Assembly (NCBI GenBank): GCA_015179125.1
Contig: WHVA01000190.1
Span: 1 to 64,000, forward strand
Direction of reading: 5' to 3'
Length of the DNA: 64,000 bases
Source of the DNA: Gautieria morchelliformis
Taxonomy: Eukaryota; Basidiomycota; Agaricomycetes; Gomphales; Gomphaceae
A program made the translations under genes and the position numbers. Positions 1-11,020 of the stretch are shown here, in pieces. Position 1 is the first letter of the stretch. Every line of letters starts with the position of its first letter. The notes under the pieces are model-generated. The model was not told the DNA's origin, ran no database searches, and saw nothing but the letters and a program-made list of their open reading frames with translations.

Positions 1-399
1 CATCGGCCAATTTCTGGCGGAACCTATGAAGAGATAAGGGTGGATGGTAGAGAGAGGCATATGCACGTACTCGGGGTCTTGATCAAAGTCCTCAAGCCAA
101 CTGACAGGGCATATCAGACGGGCGATCTGGGGATGCTTGAAGCCTCGGGTAACTTTGTCATTCAGGCCTATCATCGGAATGAATGGATTGTCGGCAGGCC
201 GGAGAAATTGCGCGTGGTCTTTGACACGCTTGATGTCTTCCCCGCGAGCTGTGTTGCAGCGGCGATCAAGCTAGATAGTGCCGTGAGTCATGCACGCGTA
301 CACTGGGAATCACTGACCTCATCGGCCAATGTCATCCAAGTGACGCCCCTGGAGCAGGCTCGCGAGGGAGGGAACTTGCTTCTCAAGGTCTCGGTATAA
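1..399 (+). CDS. Partial open reading frame of unknown function
   Basis: The frame is open from the first base of the window to a TAA at 397-399, about 132 codons, so it may be the last exon of a gene that begins outside. No ATG occurs before about position 61. I do not recognise the product. A short stretch (AYQTGDLGMLEASGNF) recalls the YxTGDxG motif of adenylate-forming enzymes, but the surrounding residues do not continue that family, so I do not use the name. Codon use is unremarkable. An overlapping minus-strand frame (649-383) is less convincing. Downstream lies the 3' side of the Plavaka element. Confidence 0.3.
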   Translation, partial: HRPISGGTYEEIRVDGRERHMHVLGVLIKVLKPTDRAYQTGDLGMLEASGNFVIQAYHRNEWIVGRPEKLRVVFDTLDVFPASCVAAAIKLDSAVSHARVHWESLTSSANVIQVTPLEQAREGGNLLLKVSV

Positions 400-743
400 T
401 TTGATATGAAACCATTGACTGTGGCGTATCAGCAGAATAGTCAGAGATCAACGGGAAACCAAGACACCTACTCATCATCATAATCGCTGCGAGGGCACTG
501 GGTTCATATGCTTGACCATCATGTAAAATCTGGCAAAGCGAGCCTACATTTTCAGAAACATGACCAAAGTGTCGTGCGGCGCTTGATAGCTCATTACTGG
601 GTTGACTGGTGGGACGGAGGTCAGCACAAAATCCAGCTACTTTGCACATTGCTCACGGGTTCTTGCGTGCACCCCCTTGAGTGCGTCGGTGTTTCCTCGC
701 ATGGTGCTCAGCTTCATCGGAGTCCGCTCCGCTAGGTGGTTCA

Positions 744-857
744 GCTCAGGTGTGGTACTTGAGGATGAGTGTGATCGCCGGGGTCGGGGCCTCCGAATTA
801 TATCAGGCTCAGGTGTGGTACTGGAGGCATGAGTGTGATCGCCGGGGTCGGGGCCTC
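744..857 (+). repeat. Two-copy direct repeat of about 50 bp
   Basis: Units at 744-793 and 807-857 both read GCTCAGGTGTGGTACT, then a GAGG/ATGAGTG stretch, then GTGATCGCCGGGGTCGGGGC. They differ by a few bases and a short indel. Subterminal direct repeats are common near the ends of DNA transposons, so these may belong to the Plavaka element next door. Confidence 0.75.
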
Positions 858-902
858 TGGGCTATATCGCGAGGAGGACCAGGGGATGCACTCCTGTTCC
901 GA

Positions 903-949
903 GAATATGAACCACGCATGTCGTTATCAATGACGCGTGGTTCATATTC
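903..949. repeat. Perfect 15-bp inverted repeat with 17-bp loop
   Basis: GAATATGAACCACGC at 903-917 is matched exactly by its reverse complement at 935-949. The pairing fails at the next base outward. It could form a hairpin in DNA or RNA and lies about 340 bp beyond the stop codon of the Plavaka gene. Confidence 0.85.
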
Positions 950-1284
950 GTGGGGGGCGGCGGTGAGCATGGGAAGGTCTACTTTCGGACGAGTGAGAAG
1001 TCATTGTGTGACTAGACCTAGAGTGGCGTGATCGTGAGACTGGTGAGAACGGGTGGGAGATGGCATGATGTGATGGGTGATGGTGGAGTTAAAGGAAGCA
1101 CGAACAGATCACATGAGACGCCATGAGATATAGCACGGCCACTGGGTCCACAACGTGTCCACTCATTAGCTAATAGATCGCGAGTGTGTCCACAACGCGT
1201 CCACACACTTTCATAGGCTAATAGATCGTCTAGGGCCATATGGCGCAGCAGAAAGAGATAGTTAAATTTAATAGTCTACAACTG

Positions 1285-4200
1285 TTAATATGTAAATCCC
1301 TCATCACTTTCATCACCGCTCATGTTTGGGTCTTCCCTGCATTCATCTGAAGACGTCGAATCGGCCTCATATTCAACGTCAAAGTCTGAGCCCTCTATGG
1401 GGTTGTTGTCAGATACGTCAGACATATGACCGAGATCCTCCCCTGGAGAGCTGGAGTCTGAATCGACTCGATCAGGTCCCGGGAGCTGGGGATTCTGCCG
1501 TCATACTGTCAGAATCATCTGACACATCCTCCAGGTTTCCGAGAGGGGGTTGGGTAGCAGTTGTTGCATGGCTCAAATGGCCTACACCTCCACCGAGGTA
1601 GCGCATGAGCATGTCACGGTCCACAAACCTAGGTTGTGCAATCAGCAGGATGCGTGAGCGAGTGGCGTATGTGCAGACAGATGAGTTACCTATTGACATA
1701 GAAACCAGTCCAATCCCCATCGTCATCTCAGGCAATGGATGGAGGGCATAGCTCAGTTGTATGACCCTGCACAAAAGCAGGTATCAAGTGGCAAGCATGT
1801 AAAACACAATCAGGATCCAAGAAACCAAAGGCCTCTGCGTCATCATGAGGTACATAGCCCACTCGATCCAGACGTTTCCGAGTCCACCCACTGTGATAGC
1901 CAGGGTCCAACCCAAGCCACCGCACCCACAGAAAATCCATGCGCTGTGGTGCACAAGCGATCAAGACCTGCACTTGGGCGTGGAATATGCCAAGAACCTG
2001 TGCATACCAAAAGGGGTGCGGTGAGGAGACCCCTCTTCCATCTTTGTTCGATTCCAGCATCACGAAGCGCTTTCTCGTCTGGGGGTTAATGAAGTCCTGT
2101 TCGCGGCGCACATCATATGTTGTATAGTTGACACGTAGCACAGCGTGTCTGTATATACGGTCATGTTGAAAAAAACAGCCGGTTGTGCTCATCATGAGAG
2201 AACAAGAGTTCTTCGCCCGCACGAGTCACTCCCTGAATACGTGAGAGTAAATGGTTTTTGAGCTGGGGAATGAAAGACTGGAGGTGATAAATGAGTGCTG
2301 CCCACTCAACGGCCACAATGGCATACAACTCACCTGGACGGCTGGATCCCACTCATGACGGCCAGCCCAGGGCCCTACGACTAAGGGATTGCGAGTGTCG
2401 TGCGATATGTGGTAGTGTGCTTCAGGATCGATATATGCCGATGCCTCCTCAGTGGCATCCGGTGCTACCTGATGATCTGGTACCTGCACACCACAAACCT
2501 TCAATTTCTGCCGGATTGCACGTAGTGTTGTCGAACGAGTATCCAGGTGGGTGAGCTGCTTCACAAAGTCACGCTTGTTGGTCCTATTCTGATAACGAGA
2601 GTTCGCCCGGCGGTGCTCTGTTTCACCCTGGGTTCCCAGTTCAGCATGAGTACACGCATGGTTGCAGTCGATACGCACAATTTGGGTGGAATAGGAGTCT
2701 GTCATCCCAAATAGTTCGATGTTTTTGACATAATGCCCAAGCGCGTGCATCTTATAGGTGCACATATTGAAGCTTTGTGCTTACGGCCTGTGTGCTCAGG
2801 TTCTTTCGATCCCGGGACGCTCCCAACCTTCCCGGCTGCCACCGCATTCCGGCGGAGGCGGGCCTGAACCTCTGTGGGAGTCTCGTAAGTATGGAAGTGG
2901 GGGCACACCTCATCAGTGAACCTCCGGAGCTGCTGCCCTAAATGGGTGGTCGTGGTATCCAATTGCCGGAGAGTCGTTTCAGTATGCAATCGCAGTTTGG
3001 CCATACCGTGCCAAAGTGCTAACTCCCAGAGAAGGTTAAGAATCGGTGCATTGTGCGGCTCAGGGAATAGGGATTCAATGACAGGGATCAAACACTTGTG
3101 ATCATGCACCCTCAGTCCATTATCCCTGGACCGAATACATCACTCACCTGTAATATGTCCTCATAATCGCGTGCGGCCAATTTTTTCATCTCTGACACAT
3201 TATGAGAGAAGCGACGGATCGTCCCCCTGCCAAAGCTGGTACATCCCGAAACCTGAGCATCGAAACCATTGAATGAGTCAAGTAGGAGAGATCGGAATGG
3301 GAGATGTACCTCTCATTAAATTCCTGGAGTACCTTGGGACCTTTAGCGTTCATCATACGTATGAGGTGTATCATCAGTGCCTTCCAAACACCAACCTCCA
3401 CCTCGTGCATCAGGTCTGAGACAAGCATACGAAAATGATTGAAGTTCGCAAATGACAGAATGTGAGCGAACACATTCTGCTGGCTCTAGCTTAGAAATGG
3501 ACACCATGCACATAGAGCTGCTTACCTCTGTGGCTACGTACGAGCCCGTCTTAAGAAACGGATCAAGGACATGACTGTTCACCATGTAGCCATCCTCGTA
3601 AATAATTCGCCGGCAGTCGCTATATTGGCCCTGAGCTCTCGTGTGTTTTCTCTAACCCCACGCAGCCGAGTTTTCCTGTCACGTAAAGTCCCAAGACGAC
3701 ATACGTCCTGTTTCTGACAATGACAGTCGGGGCAAAGGCATTCGCTCCCATCCCGGATACTCGAGAGTAGCACCCTGACCATGAAGGTGATTGGAGCGTC
3801 AGGAAACGGACCAGACAATAATCACATGTGGGCTTACTTTTCTGGATAATCAGCAGTGTACATGAAAATACGCGGGTAAACCCTCCGCATGATCCCATCG
3901 CGGCATTTAATGATTATACCATGTTTCCAGGCATGCACAAAATCCGCATCCAAGAGAAGTCTCATGACCTCATGGAAGAGCTCCCTTCGGCAGTGAGTTA
4001 GTAGTGCGCTGGAAGCCGTCTTGCCACTTTGCGACTTCCGAAAGAAGTCATGAATGGTATCTGGTAACTAGTATAGACATGAATAGACATGAATACCACG
4101 TGCACGTATCATAAGCATCTGAGACAGACCTTGGGCATATACGCAACATGGTGACAAGCCTCTGTGGACGGCTTACAACGTTCCCACTTGGATTGGTTTC

Positions 4201-5567
4201 CGAAAAACATATATATCGGCCATAGTTGGGCTGTACCGAATTGTGCGAGATGTGTCGAATCTGACCAGAACATCAGTGCCGAAATGACTCTTGGGAGGTC
4301 ACAGCCCGGCTCCCGAGGTGAATTTTGGAGGAGGTCGTGCTCCTTCAAAAAGGCATCCGATGTGTACAATTCATCATACACACGCTGCGCCCTGTCTTCA
4401 CTGCCGGGGGCTTCCACACATGACGAAAGGGCTCAAAATGGAACCGTGCTGCCGCTGAATCATCACTAAATACGGTCTTGATGATATCCACAATGGAGCG
4501 CCGCCAGAGCCCATTGACCATAAACCACGCATCGGATATAGATCCGAGACCCGAGTCATCTCCTGCATCATGTGCCGCACCCTGACCCTTACGTGCTTTC
4601 TTCGTCGCCTTCTTGGTGCGTTTGACACCCAGTGGCACATGAATGCGGACGGAGGACTCCATCCAACCTCTGCCTGTGAAAGACAATGTCACGGTGTATG
4701 CCAGAGCCAGATTCGCATCGATGGCATCCCATGGCACACCGATCAAATCCTCAAGAACAAAGTCGCGGGCAAGCAAAACTGTGCTGACCAAGGACTTCAG
4801 GCCACTTTTGGATTTGGTATCTCCCCCACTCCAAAACCAATCTCCTAAGCGCCATGCACTCGTGTTAGGATAGGGCCACAAAGATTCTTGAAGCGAAGGC
4901 CTTGGAGCTTGCGAAACTGTAGCTTGGAGGAGGCTGAAGCGGCGGTTTCATCCAAAGTGGCGTGTTCATCAGGAACCCGTGCTGGTCGACCATAGTAGAT
5001 CCGCGATAGGCCAAAAGCGTTGGCGGTGGTCTGAACCGCTTGTGTCAAGCGGAGCCGGACATGTTTACTGAGCTGTATGAATGTTCGTGCGATATGCTGC
5101 TCTGGTTCTGCCTGCTCAGTTGATCCTGACGGTTCTGCCTCCTGTGGCACAGGGGGCAGAGGCAGTGGGCCAGGACCTTCCAGCAGCATGTCACGCACTT
5201 TCCTCATGGGCCAGCATTTCCGGTGCCCACGGCCTTGCAACGCCGGCTCTGCATTCCCAGGGGTAAGTCCTCCCTGCACTTCCATGCGATCAGAATCATC
5301 CTGATGATCATCCCCGGGCCCCTCGTCACGGTCCGTCAGGTTGTCATTCCCACTCACCCCGGTGCTCCAATGTTTAGGACGACATTCTGGGCTGCGTGAA
5401 TGGCTGATTTTCCGCCATTTTCGCTTCCTATGACTCGGAGTGAGTGCACGAGCGGCCTCATCTGATGATCGGATGCGCTTGCGACTCTCGGTACAGCCAG
5501 AGTTCAGGTGCTTTGTCAGTGTATGGTCACGGGTGAAGGTCTTACCACAGGCGCAGCGCAATGGCAT
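1285..5567 (-). CDS. Plavaka-type transposase gene, frameshifted
   Basis: Putative DDE-type transposase of the Plavaka group (CMC/CACTA-like, common in Agaricomycetes). Translation probably starts at 5567 (MPLRCACGKTFTRDHTLTKH), a C2HC-like zinc finger near the N-terminus followed by a Ser/Arg-rich linker. Family blocks follow in order: PYPNTSAWRLGDWFWSGG (about 4870), PREPGCDLPRVISALMFWSD (about 4300), a TADYPEK block (about 3840), SDLMHEVEVGVWKALM (about 3400), TIRRFSHNVSEMKKLAARD (about 3200), DRIYRHAVLRVNYTTYDVRR (about 2150), FVDRDMLMRYLGGGVGH (about 1600), and an acidic tail ending in a TAA at 1285. Several joins need introns. Two look like one-base frameshifts: near 4870, and in a C5 run near 4415. 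The gene is therefore probably not functional as read. It sits head to head with the DUF7137-type gene. Confidence 0.85.
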
Positions 5568-5949
5568 GGATTCCAAGGTTGGGATGACGGGAATGTGATT
5601 GCCAGCTGGCAACAACGATGGTATCAGTCGATGCCAAGGAATTATCAGCCGAGGACATTGAGCGCCAGCATTCACTGCCATGGTTATGCGGCAGCCATCC
5701 CTGCTCCGTGATGGTCAGCCCATGGTACCAGAAGCCGGAGATGCCCGTTCGGCGACATGGCGGGCCGGGATGGACGCACGTGCCATGCGTGACATGGTGA
5801 CGCCATCTAAGCGCGCTTTTAGTGATGCATCTGTTCGCAACCAGAAGGGTTAGAATAGGAGGAGGTGAAGGAGACACCATCGGACAGGCCTAATATAGCT
5901 TCGCCATCCACGTCGAACATCTGGGCGTAACCAGGAAGATTCGGAATAG
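5568..5949. other. Divergent intergenic region
   Basis: This separates the Plavaka start from the first visible exon of the DUF7137-type gene. The Plavaka frame stays open upstream to 5681, so the start could lie a little further out. A minus-strand frame at 6094-5819 crosses the region but overlaps the DUF7137 exon antisense and shows no known family. The missing signal-peptide exon of the DUF7137 gene would be expected here and was not recognised. Confidence 0.4.
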
Positions 5950-6727
5950 GAGAGGCCTCGTCAACAACAAGGGGGCGGTAACCAGCAGTCAACCTCGAGT
6001 TCAAACTCACAATCGAATGCGAACTCGCAGTCGGGGTTGAACTCCCAAGCATCGACTGCCACGACGTCAGCCATCTCCATCCCCATAACAGCACCAGTGG
6101 GCGGCGTACAGTTCACGCAGCCACCCCAGACAGCTGCCGCGTCGTTCTACAAGATTGCATCCTCGCAGCTGATCACGTTCGGCTGGAATCTTACGAGCCT
6201 CTTTATTACCCCTTCCCAGCTGACCGTGTCTGCGTTCTGTTCGGCAAATGGGAACACTTATCCTGTTGGTCCGACAGATGGTGTTATTCCCGGGACTGCC
6301 ACACAGGTGAGTCCGACGTAATCAAGTTAGAGGCACACGAGATGTTCTGACTACTGTAACAGGTCGTATGGGGTCCGTATAGCTATCAAACAGCCCATCC
6401 ACAGCAACCACTCATAATAGCCTCGTACACGCTTCAAGTCATGGATGCCCACGGCTTGACGGGGATTCCTGCCCCAGGCCGGTTTGCTGCAAACTCTGAG
6501 ATGACTTTCGCACTCTATAAGCCGCAGACCTACACACCTCTTGCCAGTAAGTTACCAGCGCCTATTTTGTCGTCTCACATCTTGACTCCTTCCGTGCTGC
6601 AGGTTGGACATGTAACGGTTGCTCCGGCGCATCGCTTTCAGCAGTGGCTCCTCCTGTCGTTATCTCCCTCATCGTCACATTCTTTGCCATGTTGCTCGGC
6701 GGGTGGGGTGTACTACGAAGACGATAG
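5950..6727 (+). CDS. DUF7137-type fungal protein, first exon not found
   Basis: Three exons join cleanly: 5950-6306, 6363-6546 and 6603-6727. Both introns are GT-AG (GTGAGT...CAG and GTAAGT...CAG) and the frame is kept. The product has a Gln/Ser/Asn-rich linker, then a beta-rich block (ISIPITAPVGGVQFTQPP, FYKIASSQLITFGWN, ANGNTYPVGPTDGVIPG, VVWGPYSYQ, SYTLQVMDAHGLTG, PGRFAANSEMTFALYKPQ), then WTCNGCSGA and one C-terminal hydrophobic helix ending in RRR before TAG. I match this pattern from memory to the fungal DUF7137 family of predicted cell-surface proteins of unknown function. Family members begin with a signal peptide; none is visible here, and the frame is closed by TAG at 5947, which could also serve as a splice acceptor. 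The 5' part may have been lost next to the Plavaka element. Confidence 0.75.
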
Positions 6728-7527
6728 ATCTTAGGTCTTCTTGGTTTCTCTCCAGCACCTTCCGCATCCCACTCTCCGAAACAACGGTCCATTGATGGGA
6801 AGAGGACTTTTCTTCTATAGGCTTAGTATTTGTGGTGTTTACGCATGAGCTTGCTGTGCATGAGGTGTTGGACTCTCCCCTTGACATTCATTGCGTTATA
6901 ACTTGGACTTCTATCGTACCCATATTCCTATGCACTGCCACGTCCGCATCAGCATTATCATATACTTCCATACCCTCTTGAGTGCCTGCCTGCTTATGGC
7001 GGATGGACTACTGGTATCCTTTTGGGGTAATGAAACATTCGAGCGTTGACATCAATTGACTTGATCTCTGTGCGCTTCTTTGTATGTGTACAGGGTGAAT
7101 ATCTGGCATCGTAGAAGAGCCAAGGGTAAATGCTACAGTGCCAGAAAAGAACCGCGGGAGGCGGTAGATTACGGCAGCTCTGGGTTTGTGGCTAATTTTC
7201 AAAATCGGCTAATAATTAGTGTCAGTTTAAGTGATTCAAGGCCAAGCAGGGGCAGGGGCGGACTCGCTTTCGCAAGATATCACGAGAAGTATGAGACAGC
7301 TTGGTCTGGAGATATAGGTCTTCACGAGATTGCGGACAAGTTCAACGTCGTTTATGTCGCTTCCATCTTGGACATTCGCGATGACACCTTATGAGCCATC
7401 AGTAAAAAAACCGACCAATGACGGCCGAACAGCAGACAGACCAGGTAAGCCATAGAAGTATAGGTCTGGCACGTCGGGTCCCGTGATGCGCATGACATAG
7501 GATTAACCGTCGTCATCTTACTGTACA
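6728..7527. other. No supported gene
   Basis: The 3' flank of the DUF7137-type gene. A 104-codon plus-strand frame at 7080-7394 has no recognisable domain and I would not call it a gene on length alone. Confidence 0.5.
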
Positions 7528-7617
7528 GTTTGCATGCCATTCCAACCTTTGGCAGAGATATGATTCGCCGCTTCTCTAACAACGTGTCTGAAATGAAGAA
7601 GCTTGCACCGCGAAATA
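7528..7617 (+). pseudogene. Plavaka transposase relic
   Basis: About 30 codons preceded by a CAG splice acceptor (CTGTACAG) encode AIPTFGRDMIRRFSNN followed by VSEMKKLAPRN. This is the block seen in the minus-strand Plavaka gene as TSFGRGTIRRFSHN followed by VSEMKKLAARD. Similarity stops on both sides, so it is a small fragment of a second Plavaka copy in the opposite orientation. The DNA differs too much to be a recent duplicate of the neighbouring element. Confidence 0.8.
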
Positions 7618-8151
7618 CTGGGAATACAAGAGCAGTATATACTCATCCTCTGGTAATCACAGGTAGCAAAAAATGGCCAGGATTTCAACAGATAGTTGAG
7701 TCCGTGAGGCTTTTTCTTTCTTTCTGCACCGCGCCGCCAGGCTGATCAATGTTTGGCATCGAGCTGGCATCGAGCTGAGCACTTTATTAGATGGCGCCTG
7801 CACTGCACGCTCCATATTCGTCCATCTTACTATATGCTGCCGCGGCCTTCCCTTGTTGATTAGGCGGCCACGAGGCATCCGGGTATGCCATCCTTCGCTT
7901 ATATCATCTGCCATCCACTGACGCGCACCCCTGGGAACTACGACTTCGGGCTTGCCGTTCATTTCAAACCACGGGCCTACTTCGCCGTTTCATTGGTGGC
8001 TTGAGCGTCGTCCGCCAGGATGGCATACAAGCCCCATCCCCATCAAAGGCTCTGCAAGCCACTATGTGTGAATGGCCTGCTATGGCTTCCATTGCGGTAA
8101 TGTATAAAGCCTGCGTCAAGGAACTTCGAAGGATAGGAATAAGTGCTCAAC
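7618..8151. other. No supported gene; upstream region of PigL_N-like gene
   Basis: Frames on both strands are short and show no family signature. The right part presumably carries the promoter of the gene starting at 8152, with a TATAAA-like string at about 8102-8107, 45-50 bp before the start codon. Confidence 0.4.
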
Positions 8152-8994
8152 ATGGTTGAGCCTGTGTCGATGGCAGGCACGTTGTCGATGGCCTGGATGT
8201 GCTCTGTCTTTATGCTAATTCAAATCCTTTCAGCAACGATTATCGCGGTTCTGAACATCACGAACGTGGCTGTTCAGGCATGCTGCAATTTTCGAAATGC
8301 GTCCAAAGACAAGGCCGGGATCATTCAGCAGCTCTCGGTGCTAGAACGCTTGCTTGATGGTATTCTTCAAACGATGGGAGACCCCCCCGTTCCATTACCG
8401 ATCATGCAGCAGCTGCTGCAGGAAGATTTGCCTTCGCGTTTAAGAGATCTTCGACATCTCAAGAAGAAATTAGAAACGCCTGGTGGACGTACGGCTCGCC
8501 TGCTTGCCTCTCTCTGCTGGACACTTCGGGAAGCCAGCGAGGTTAAAAAGACTCTCTGTGATTTGAGAGATTTCCAGAGTATGCTCTGTATGGCTATGGC
8601 CGCAGATAATCTGTATGTTTCTCCACCCAGCTTCAATCCAATCCTGATCAGCATGGCAGTAATATGACGATGAAGCATATCAAATCCCAGGAGAAGGCCG
8701 CCCGAGGTATGTTTCACAGTATATTTCACTCGTGTCTGCTCGTACTCACATATGGTTATCTACAACAGGAACATGTGCAGTCGACGATGCGAAAGCGTCC
8801 GATGACAAACCCATAGACTTCCCAGCACAGGCCGCCCGGGGTATGTTTCATAGTATATTTTACTCGTGTCTGCTCATACTCACATATGGTTAGCTACATC
8901 ACGAATAGTTTGGACAGTGGAAGAGTTCGATGACAAAGACGTATGCCTCCCAGTACGACTCTCTTTTGCGCGATTCGATGTGCGATTGTCCTGA
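8152..8994 (+). CDS. Stand-alone PigL_N/STAND-N-like protein, four exons
   Basis: Exons 8152-8612, 8660-8706, 8769-8840 and 8909-8994 join through GT-AG introns (donors GTATGTTT) into a 221-codon frame ending in TGA. Residues 1-155 resemble the all-helical N-terminal domain of fungal NLR/STAND and ankyrin proteins (Pfam PigL_N / 'Fungal_N' type): MVEPVSMAGTLSM, a hydrophobic helix containing LSATIIAVLNITN, then VLERLLDGILQTM, LRDLRHLKKKLETPGG and CWTLREASEVKKTL. The family assignment is from memory of the pattern. No NACHT, NB-ARC, ankyrin or WD region follows, so this may be a free effector-domain protein or a truncated NLR. Exons 2 and 3 with their downstream introns are a tandem duplicate: both exons end in GCCGCCCGRG before GTATGTTTCA. 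The GTG at 8143 is in frame, but ATG 8152 is the likelier start. Confidence 0.7.
8696..8945 (+). repeat. Tandem duplication of an exon-intron module
   Basis: The segment beginning AGGCCGCCCGAG/GTATGTTTCACAG (8696 on) is repeated with changes from 8829 on (AGGCCGCCCGGG/GTATGTTTCATAG). The similarity covers the exon end, the whole intron (ACTCGTGTCTGCTCRTACTC, then ACATATGGTTA) and the following exon. The copies are adjacent, so this is a local duplication inside the gene at 8152-8994. Confidence 0.85.
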
Positions 8995-10270
8995 TAGACC
9001 AGCAGCACAGCGCCGGTCATTCACAGATTGATGGTATTGTATGTCTGAAATTCCCAAAGCTGCTGTTCAAAGCTGTTCAACATGGGGCGGCTCCAATGGA
9101 AGAAGTGCTCGGCGGGATAGCACAACTCATTTGAGCGCCTTGTTATTAGCATCGAACATGATTTGGTGTGACAAGGAGGGGTGTGGGCCGGGGGAGTTCG
9201 TACGTGTCGAAGCATGAAAGAGGAGTCGTTAAAAACACCGAAGACCGTGCATTGAAGGCTTGAAGCCTTGAACCTAGATAATGGCATTAGTAGATATCTA
9301 GCAGGTAGTGAACACGATGTACACGATTGAAGTAGGTGCATTCTTTACGTAGAAAAGATACGAAAACCTTAGTCTGGCCGTCTATATATGGCCTAAATGC
9401 AGACTCCTGCTCCTGTGTATCTAGGCTCGAGGGCGCAAGCCTTTGAATCTCAGATTCATCTGTGGGGAGAGGCTCGGAGTAAGTATCAACTGCCCTGTCA
9501 GGGTAATAATCATCGTATTCCATTGGATTAACTCTGGCTGGTCATGGGCTCCGAATAATTAGCAGGTGCTACTACTGTGACCTACAGTAGCTCTCATGGT
9601 TTCATAGATCGCCGGTAGATGCCCAAGGTGATCATGTCAGGTGGAACGTGGCAGACATTCGGACTCGGAGCTTTGATAAATCAGAAAAAATGTGTATCAG
9701 TTGTCCATGTATAAAGCCCGTACAGTGTTTTTTGAGCACTCCAACCCGCTGCATGGTGCGTAATCGCTACCTGGCTGGGCGCCGAGAGAGACCAGCGGGC
9801 AGCTGCTGGCAGCTAGCTGGCGCCGGATCGAGCTCCCAGGCTGGACAGGAGGTCAATGGCACGCATCTGCGCCGGCTCTAGCGGGAAGCATGCACGAAGT
9901 TCCAGACGCTAACTACAATACATATGATACTGGTTTAGATGGTCATCTTGCAAACCCTCACTCAATATTGGAGATACGTACTTACATGATGCCCATCAGC
10001 TGAAAAGTCAAAGTTTGGACCCGAACGTCATCTGACTTTTAAAAGCAGTGAGTGCCCTTCATTTGGTGAGGATGACATATTTAGTGACCTTGATTATAAG
10101 GGTCCATCTAATCAGCAAGCCATCCTGCATATCCAGTTAGTCACGGGCGTTGATCATCGCACACTGGGATCTGAAGTACTCAAAACCCCGGGCCGCAAAG
10201 GGACATTGCAATATTGTCAGCCGTCGGGACCGGGATGCTACACCAATCATTTCAGTGACCGGTCACCGTG
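8995..10270. other. No supported gene
   Basis: A minus-strand frame of 78 codons at 9523-9287 begins MEYDDYYPDRAVDTYSEPLP and is acidic, but no family is recognised and no upstream exon is evident. The rest of the interval holds only short frames. There is no sign of the NACHT or repeat domains that would normally follow a PigL_N domain. Confidence 0.45.
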
Positions 10271-10337
10271 TTTTAGTGAGGTTCAGAGCCCCGATAATCA
10301 TTATTCACGATTATCGCGGTTCTGAACGTCACTAAAA
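10271..10337. repeat. Imperfect palindrome, 30-bp arms
   Basis: TTTTAGTGAGGTTCAGAGCC, continued to 10300, pairs with the reverse complement of 10308-10337 at about 26 of 30 positions, leaving a 7-bp loop. The right arm shares 21 consecutive bases with coding sequence of the PigL_N-like gene at 8236-8256, with four more matches after one mismatch. It could be a fold-back element or a rearranged duplicate. Confidence 0.75.
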
Positions 10338-10599
10338 TATCTGGCCAGGGTACAATCTTCGAGCGTCCAAACATCAAGATCCAGGAGATCCACCAGCTCG
10401 ATGCTGTTTCACGGGGTGCTTGATACTGTCCCTTGAGCAGCGTTATGACTGCCAGCCTGCTCCATGGCCGCGCGATGTGAGGAAGCTGTCCAACGTTCCT
10501 AGAGCTTCCATGGCGTTTTATCCCTGGCAAATAAGCTTTACTGTACTGCTTATGCTGTACTACTAGGCTGTACTATACTAGATTTACATGAACCCTAGT

Positions 10600-10815
10600 A
10601 CTGCCCCGCCGAAGCGACACTCGTCTCACATGACCGTTCTGCTAATGGAAAATTTACAGCTGTTACATAATAAAAGTATCCTATAAAAGCCCTTAAACAA
10701 GAGGCTAATAGAGATTAGAGGAACTAGCATAGTAAGAGTAATACAACAACAGTATGAATTATAACCGAGGTCCAGGATGTTATATCCAACGTAAATCCGT
10801 CTGAAAGTCCACATC
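10600..10815 (+). repeat. Direct repeat, copy 1
   Basis: Starts at CTGCC(C/T)C, then GAAGCGACACTCGTCTCACA, and ends at TGAAAGTCCACATC. It matches copy 2 at 11021-11265 with small indels. Both copies are preceded by GGCTGTACTA motifs. No TG...CA ends or coding capacity were found. Confidence 0.8.
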
Positions 10816-11020
10816 CATGTCTACATCCACCCCTCGCCTCCCGCCTCCACCCCCCACATCAACAGCCTTCAAGCAGGCTCATATCGCTCTTCTGCCCCCC
10901 CTCTCCGTTCTCAGGGACGAGCGTCGTGGCCATGGAAGATGACCCCTCCGTTGGCGTGATCGCATCGCATCCTCTTTCACTGCCGTTAGGCTGTACTACT
11001 TAAGCTGTACTATAATGAAC

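Larger units (their letters stand above)
400..1284. other. Non-coding flank with short repeats and a hairpin
   Basis: I see no supported gene here. The stretch holds a direct repeat of about 50 bp (744-793 and 807-857), a perfect 15-bp inverted repeat (903-917/935-949) and a second short direct repeat (around 1146-1228). It lies 3' of the minus-strand Plavaka gene, so it may contain that element's subterminal region and end. I could not pair a terminal inverted repeat with the other side. Confidence 0.5.

Noticed and set aside
1-399. Adenylate-forming enzyme (YxTGD motif)
   Set aside because: Only one short string fits; no other motif of the family follows.
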